Below, in pieces: positions 58,610 through 64,000 of a DNA stretch of 64,000 bases. This DNA is from Elymus sibiricus (lineage: Eukaryota; Streptophyta; Magnoliopsida; Poales; Poaceae). Each line of letters starts with the position of its first letter. Position 1 is the first letter of the stretch. Location of the stretch: positions 302,090,166-302,154,165 of the forward strand of contig CM077666.1 of the NCBI GenBank assembly GCA_039707655.1, given 5' to 3'. The translations under genes and the position numbers were made by a program. A model generated the notes under the pieces. The model saw only the letters and a list, made by a program, of their open reading frames with translations, was not told where the DNA came from and ran no database searches.

Positions 58610-59690
58610 GACTTAGGGATGCGCTTGTCCGAAATGTAGGGTAAGTTACAAAAGTACCCCCACCAATTTGAACTAGCGGCTCTTTCTGATCAGTGGTAGA
58701 ACGGGGATTTCACGTGTCGGGATTTCGCAGGAGGAGGGAGTTTTCGCGCGCGTTGTAATTTCGGATAGTAAGGCGCGGGTTGAGAAGGAGGGAGTTTTCG
58801 GAGCACAAACAGACAAAGAGATATCTTGAAATTTTGGCATAATAAGGCGCGGGTTGAAATTTCGGGACAAGGCTAATGTGTACGGTACCATATCAATTCG
58901 CACTTCCCTCAACCAAAAAAACAAAAAAAATCAATTCGCACCACACAAGAGACGGTCTTGTCCCGTTTTACTGTATGAATTACTACAAATGTCATTCAAA
59001 ACTTTGAATCCATGTTATGTTCAATTAAAATATTTTGCTAGGTGTATAGTGCATGTAACCTACTCAAATGAACATTTTAGTGCATTCCAAATGTATATAC
59101 TACCGCTGCAATATGAACTAAATTTGAATTCGTTTCTCTATTTGAATAAGAATCTATAATCATGATTGTTGTCAAGTTAAACCATCATCTGTATATTATC
59201 TTCACAACACACCACATGATTGATGTCAAGTTAGATATGAACTATGTGTACTATATGAACTCGAATTCAAATTTTTGAATCCACTTTTATGCTGATTTCA
59301 AATAATAGTACATTTCAAGCTCTAGCTAGATCTTTATAATCTAAACCATATTTCATATGTATAATGTGTTTATCGCACAATGTATAGTGCCCCGCCCCCT
59401 ACTTCTACAAGTACTTAGCTGTGAGCTGCAAAAGCCACACATTATCACAAATTCAAATAAATGTGAGATTGTTCGATATATATAAAATATGTAGTATAAC
59501 ATGTTCATAACCACACCATGTGTATCACCATTATATTCATGCATGCATGGGTTTAAAACACTATGATCTCTTATTCAAATATCTGAATCCACTTTTGTAA
59601 TGAATTATGATCTCTGTTAGACTTTACACCCACACAATCCTGTTCTCTTTGTAGCTAGCACTAACTTTCTCTTGTGCATGCACACGCCCT
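58610..59690. other. AT-rich non-coding stretch
   Basis: 58690-58870 has repeated GGAGGGAGTTTTCG and AAGGCGCGGGTTGA words (two copies each). The rest is AT-rich with nothing recognisable. Confidence 0.5.
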
Positions 59691-60960
59691 CCTCGCCCTC
59701 CCCCTCCCTCGGCATTCTCTCTGTCGAGCACATTCGTTATTTTTCTTTAGGTCGTTCACCCACGGTCTCTATAGGTCTCCCCAGCTCCTTCTTTCTGGCA
59801 CACACCGATCGATATACCTCTCTAGCTAGGTCTGCCTACCACATACACACACTTTCCCTCTTCTCCTCTATCTTACCGTCCATGCCCCCTATCTCTCATA
59901 CGGTCACACACATATGCACACTCTTGCCCCTCTTTTCATGGATCTCGCACTCGCGCACTCCTCCATCTCTATATAGTAGGCCTATCGCACCAACTCCTAG
60001 CCGCATCCCTGTCTCTCTGTCCGTCTCTCCGGGCCTTATTTTCCTCTAACACATGCATGTCTATCGATCGATCTCCCTCTATACATATAGCTAGGTCGAC
60101 TATAACTCTTTTTCACCACACACTGATCGATCTACCTCACTAGATAAGTCTCTCCCTTTCCCTGACACACGACGATTGCTCTACCTATCTAGTTAGGTCT
60201 GCTTACCATAGACATATCGCCCCCCATCATCCATGCATGCCTCCCGACTCGTCTCTCACACACACGCGCACACAGACACACATCGCCTCTCTTATTGATA
60301 TTGCAGTCGTACCCTCCGTTTGTCTAGTAGGCCTCTCCCACCATCTCCGAGAAGCAACCCCACCACCACCCCTCCGGCACTCTAGCTCTGTCTCTCTCCC
60401 AACCTTAATTATTCCTCTCCTACACATATGTATGGATGCCGATCGATCTCCCTCAATACATAGCCAGGTCTCTCCTTCTCCACACATATACCTGTCGATC
60501 TACCTCTCTAGTTAGGTCTCTACCCCCCCCCCCCACACACACACACCGATAGTTGAATGCTCTAGTTAGGTCTCCCCGCCACACACAAACTGCACCTGTC
60601 CCCTTTCACGTTCTAGTAGGCCAGCCACCCTATATCTTTGACGTGCGCACACACAATTTCGATGGCTCTCTTTATTGATCTCGTACCCATACACCTTCAT
60701 CCCTCTCTTCGATTCTATCAATATCTCATGCCGATGATCCCTCCCCTCTCTTCTCGTGGATCGCCCCCTCTATATATGATATATCTAGGCCTTTGTTTCA
60801 CACACATTGCATATGTTACATTTTTTTTGAGATATCATTGACTCATATTCCCTGACTATCTCTCACACACACAAATACACTTACAAAATCACCCCCCCAA
60901 AAAAACACTCACGAATGCACTCACCATCTTTCTTTAGGCTTGTATCTCTCTCACACACAC
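59691..60960 (+). repeat. Pyrimidine-rich degenerate repeat region
   Basis: Strong C/T bias on the plus strand. A unit like CACACACCGATCGATCTACC followed by TCTCTAGTTAGGTCT recurs at about 59803, 60060, 60118, 60163, 60436, 60483 and 60535. A C run is at about 60521-60534 and CA runs are frequent. No gene. Confidence 0.7.
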
Positions 60961-61345
60961 CCACGTAGGTGGGGTACATGCACGAAGAGAAGAGGTGCAT
61001 GCACGACGCACGTACTCACGTCTCGTTCCCAACCACACCCGCGCGGGTACAAGGTGGAGCTCATTTCTGTACGAAAAGGCAGCCCACATGATAATTTGAC
61101 GTGTCTCGGTTGTTCACTTGATGGAGGGTCGTGTACCACACATGAACGAAACAAAGTGTGACTTGACGCGTTATTTCTAAATAAATTTTTATTCCTCAAT
61201 GGCACGTACAGAATATAAAATGATTGTATGGAGAGAAAAATGAAAACCGCTCCAATATACTAGTACTACAAATATAGGCAGGGGCCTCAATGCTTGCTTG
61301 CTAGGGTTCGTCTCTTCACACTCTCTCACACAAGACGGCGGTGGC

Positions 61346-61348
<3 letters not shown>

Positions 61349-61377
<29 letters not shown>

Positions 61378-61378
61378 A
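61349..61378. repeat. (CT)n microsatellite
   Basis: About fifteen CT units, just upstream of the first exon-like segment of the candidate transcript. Confidence 0.95.
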
Positions 61379-61429
61379 ACCGCTGGTCACTGATCCGGCC
61401 GGATCCCGTCCGCCGGCAGAAAGGGAGGA

Positions 61430-62337
61430 TGTGCAGCGTTGCTCCGGTCGCCGGCGTCGAGATAGGAAACCCTCTGCCGGAGCGTCCCGATCTGCGGTAC
61501 CCGCCATTCTCTCCGACCAAGCTCCGGCGCGGTAGGGCCTTTGACCCTTGCTCGCTGCCGCAGTAGATCCCGCCCGCCGTCGCCCTCCTACTTACATCCC
61601 GACGACCCTCAGGTACAGCTTCCTCTGGAACCGGCCTTGCTCCACTGCCCAACTTCCTACGTCACTGCATGTGGATCTTCTCTAGTTCTTTGCCTAAAAC
61701 GTACTAGCTCGGCCGGCGTACTTTCCATTTTGCAATCTCGTCCTCACACTGTTTGAGAGAAACCACTGTGTTGTTATCTTTCCCTTAAGACAATGAATAT
61801 GCTTCTTTTTGTCGGTGTATGTGTCATCAACTGTCATTGGCTAGTAATTGTTTCCTTTCTACCTCTTTTTCTAAACAGGGATATCCATTTCACCTCGTTG
61901 CTATTGCGACCTTTTGGTGAACTGCACAAAGCACTTTTTCCTTAAGTGTTTTGTGCAGTTCTACTAAAATGTCTCACTGGCAACATTTCTACATTTCAAT
62001 GGGACTGCACAAAGGGAGTTTGGAGTTCCTATCCTCCTCATCCAACTCTCAGCCTAATCTTCTCCAACAAGTAGTTAGTCTCAAGAGAGACGGCCAAGGT
62101 GACCGGCTTCTATTTGTGTGTTTATTGTCTCATCAACAGTGCCACTATTATTGTAATCACACTTACTCAATATCTTTGCTAACAGGGACGCGCAGCTCTA
62201 TTTTAGTGGAACTACACAAAATGATCGGAATGTTCCATGCTTCTGACAGCTCCTTTCTTTGCCAACATGTCGTGTTGATTTTGATAGAGCTGCGGGAAAG
62301 TAGCTGCCAACCAATGAATATCGTGGCCAGGAAATGA
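61430..62337 (+). CDS. Possible small spliced gene or transcript, unrecognised
   Basis: Exon-like blocks: up to 61612 (donor CAG|GTACAG), 61879-62098 (after CTAAACAG, donor AAG|GTGACC) and from 62186 (after GCTAACAG). Block 1 has an ATG at 61430 with an upstream-type frame of about 45 codons ending at 61566. From ATG 61969, blocks 2 and 3 join in phase across an 87-bp intron to give 93 residues (start MSHWQHFYISMGLHKGSL, end IVARK, stop at 62335-62337). No family recognised. An ACTRCACAAA word recurs at 61921, 62004 and 62206. It could be a non-coding RNA or transposon transcript; the splice model is inference. Confidence 0.3.
61919..61961 (+). other. 18-bp stem hairpin
   Basis: GAACTGCACAAAGCACTT is followed by a 7-base loop and its complement AAGTGTTTTGTGCAGTTC, with one mismatch. 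Lies in the leader of the candidate transcript, just before ATG 61969. Confidence 0.75.
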
Positions 62338-63250
62338 AAGCATTCCTATGGAGAGCATCGATCATTTTTTATTTTTTCTTTATTTGTACACCTTCTCACA
62401 ACTTTGTCTTCCGTTTTGATGTAAATATTGGCTCTGATATGCAAATCATTGAGATGCATTAGCAAGGAAGTTAGTTTTTTTTTGTGAAAGAGCATGGATG
62501 TTAGTTTCCTTTGTATTTGATGGAATGTTGTAACAAGACAACCTTCCAGCTAGCAAGACACATGAAACAAAAGCTGAAAGCTTCATAGCGTTGTACAATT
62601 TCATGTCGCTCAAAAATTATGTGTACATATATCATGTAAACAAATGCTGAAAGCTTGATAGCATTGCCAGAAGCCATTCTACTACTCTAGCATCCGAGTC
62701 CATGTGCCATGCACCAAATTAGAGTGCACAACCGCACGGGAGACCCTAGCCCGGTCATTTCACCGCAGTAATATACTAGTAGTAATGAGCAGTCAAATCA
62801 CAAGCCCTTCCTTTCCCACAGTAAGTTGCTCAGAGGAAGAAACCATCAATTCAATCTTCTTTGAATCTGCTCCTACTACTAGGAACAACTATAAATACTC
62901 TACTAAGGAGAACACAGATGGGCTAGGTGTCGCACGGAGGCCATATGGTGATAGTGTGATCTGAGGAGTAAATACTTCACTGGGCTGCCGTTTTCCGCAC
63001 TACTCTGGAGTAAATGCGTACTAGTAGTAGAAGATTGCTTTATCACAGATTAAAATAAAATAAGAGTGCAAACACTCCACAGTGCGGTTCCTAGTGTACC
63101 TGTATACTGTACTACTCATACTATTAAACCTTGCGCTTGGCTCTTCGCCTCTTCGTGAAGTCGAACAATTATGGTACTACAGTGTATGCTTCTGGCAATC
63201 TGACACCGAATGAACTGCTGCACGTCCACCTCATGGGCGAGGAGAGCGCG
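62338..63250. other. Non-coding DNA
   Basis: AT-rich; repeated ACTAGTAGTA words (62775, 63018). CTATAAATAC near 62889 could be a TATA box but no gene follows. Nothing else seen. Confidence 0.45.
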
Positions 63251-63254
63251 CAGT

Positions 63255-63390
63255 AGTCAAAAGCTTCTCCTTGTCCTGCGAGCCACCGCACGTGTGGGAG
63301 AGGGCGTAGTAAGCTAGCTTCTCCTTGTTCTCCTCGTCCTGCGAGCCACCGCGCATGTGGGAGAGGGAGAGGGCGTAGTGTAGTATTAGT
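63255..63390. repeat. Tandem duplication of about 55 bp
   Basis: Two copies of a unit with AGCTTCTCCTTG and TCCTGCGAGCCACCGC and GTGTGGGAGAGGGCGTAGT (about 63260-63310 and 63317-63378), the second with small insertions. Confidence 0.75.
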
Positions 63391-63409
63391 ACTACTACTA
63401 GTCCATACT

Positions 63410-64000
63410 GCCTCCTTTCCCGTTAATATGGCTTAATGGCGGTCACTGGACTTCATAATACGCTCATTACGGTCAATATATACATTTTGGGGTGTTTATA
63501 CGGTCACTAGCTCATCGTAGAGCACCGTATTGCACTCGGTTGACCGGCCAAATAGTCTGCGTAGCACTTTGTTGACTGGTTAAATTGACACGTGGACTGT
63601 GGGTCCCACCTGTCAGTTGGCAGAGGAAAGAAATAAGTTAAACAAAATTTTACACAGGCACGGCAGGAGTTCAACCCTTGCGCGGGAATCACCCTGGCTG
63701 TGTATGTGTGCGCATGCACGTGTAGGCTGAGCACTTGAGCGTGAGCGTGTGTGTTGCGTCATGTGTTGTACACATGCATGCGTGCGTGCATGTGTACGTG
63801 TGACTGCCGCATGCATGCATTAGGGCGTCACGTGCGTTTTTGTGTGCATGTGTACATGTGACTACTGCATGCATGCATGAGGGTTGTAGTCTTCACATGT
63901 TCATATTTCATAATGTACTGTGTGGACGAAGTTTAGACGGCATTACCCCTTGCTGAAATGATGGATGTTAGAGCAGGTAGGGCACATGGGAGTGAGACAA
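63410..64000. other. Non-coding DNA with alternating purine-pyrimidine repeats
   Basis: 63700-63890 is rich in GTGTGCATG-type words and carries two copies of a unit of about 55 bp (GCATGTGTACGTGTGACTGC / GCATGTGTACATGTGACTAC). No gene; the window ends here. Confidence 0.55.

Noticed and set aside
60521..60534. C run as an assembly gap or joint
   Set aside because: It continues smoothly into a CA microsatellite in a C/T-rich region, so ordinary slippage explains it.

Overview
The window looks like intergenic DNA of a large-genome Triticeae grass (wheat, barley or a relative). Nearly all of it is transposable elements nested in each other. It carries BARE1/Angela/WIS-type and Sabrina/WHAM-type LTRs, Tat-lineage Ty3/gypsy elements, CACTA-like DNA and a Tourist-type MITE. 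I found no convincing intact host gene. Family names are from memory of the families, not from a search. Boundaries and target-site duplications (TSDs) were read directly.

Layout. 1-4357 is LTR-type sequence of a gypsy-like element ('X') holding a solo BARE/Angela LTR (1669-3408, TSD ATATG). 4358-18344 is the 3' end of a Sabrina-type element: internal 3' tail, polypurine tract (PPT) and 3' LTR. Its LTR is split by a Tat-type element E2 (6186-17736, minus strand, TSD CGTAT). E2 in turn holds a 1.6 kb solo LTR (12466-14056, TSD CCTTT). 18345-19198 holds a B3-like coding fragment and CACTA-like terminal sequence. 19199-50810 is a second Tat element E3 (plus strand), split inside its reverse transcriptase by a WHAM/Sabrina-type element (23270-41685, minus, TSD GTTGG). 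That element is itself split by a young Tat element E4 (26573-37081, plus, TSD CCGGG, identical-length 481-bp LTRs). 50811-51794 is a MULE transposase fragment and a truncated LTR. 51795 to about 58.6 kb is a CACTA-like element with a five-exon Tnp1-like gene, a GGCCCA-rich subterminal array and a Tourist/Harbinger MITE. 58.6-64 kb is AT-rich, then pyrimidine-rich repeat sequence, then a possible small spliced transcript.

Hand-counted LTR divergence gives a consistent insertion order: E3 (about 5.4 percent) is older than WHAM (about 4 percent), which is older than E4 (1.7 percent).

Most interesting points. (1) LTR X has four consecutive stem-loops whose outer arms differ between copies yet stay self-complementary around a conserved apex. 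(2) All three Tat elements carry, between pol and the 3' LTR, a long gene in the opposite orientation with GT-AG introns, an acidic middle and a coiled coil. (3) Premature stops in these elements are overwhelmingly TAG at positions where CAG is likely ancestral. (4) The two WHAM LTRs keep a perfect hairpin through a compensatory pair of changes. (5) PPT-like copies occur inside both E3 and WHAM.
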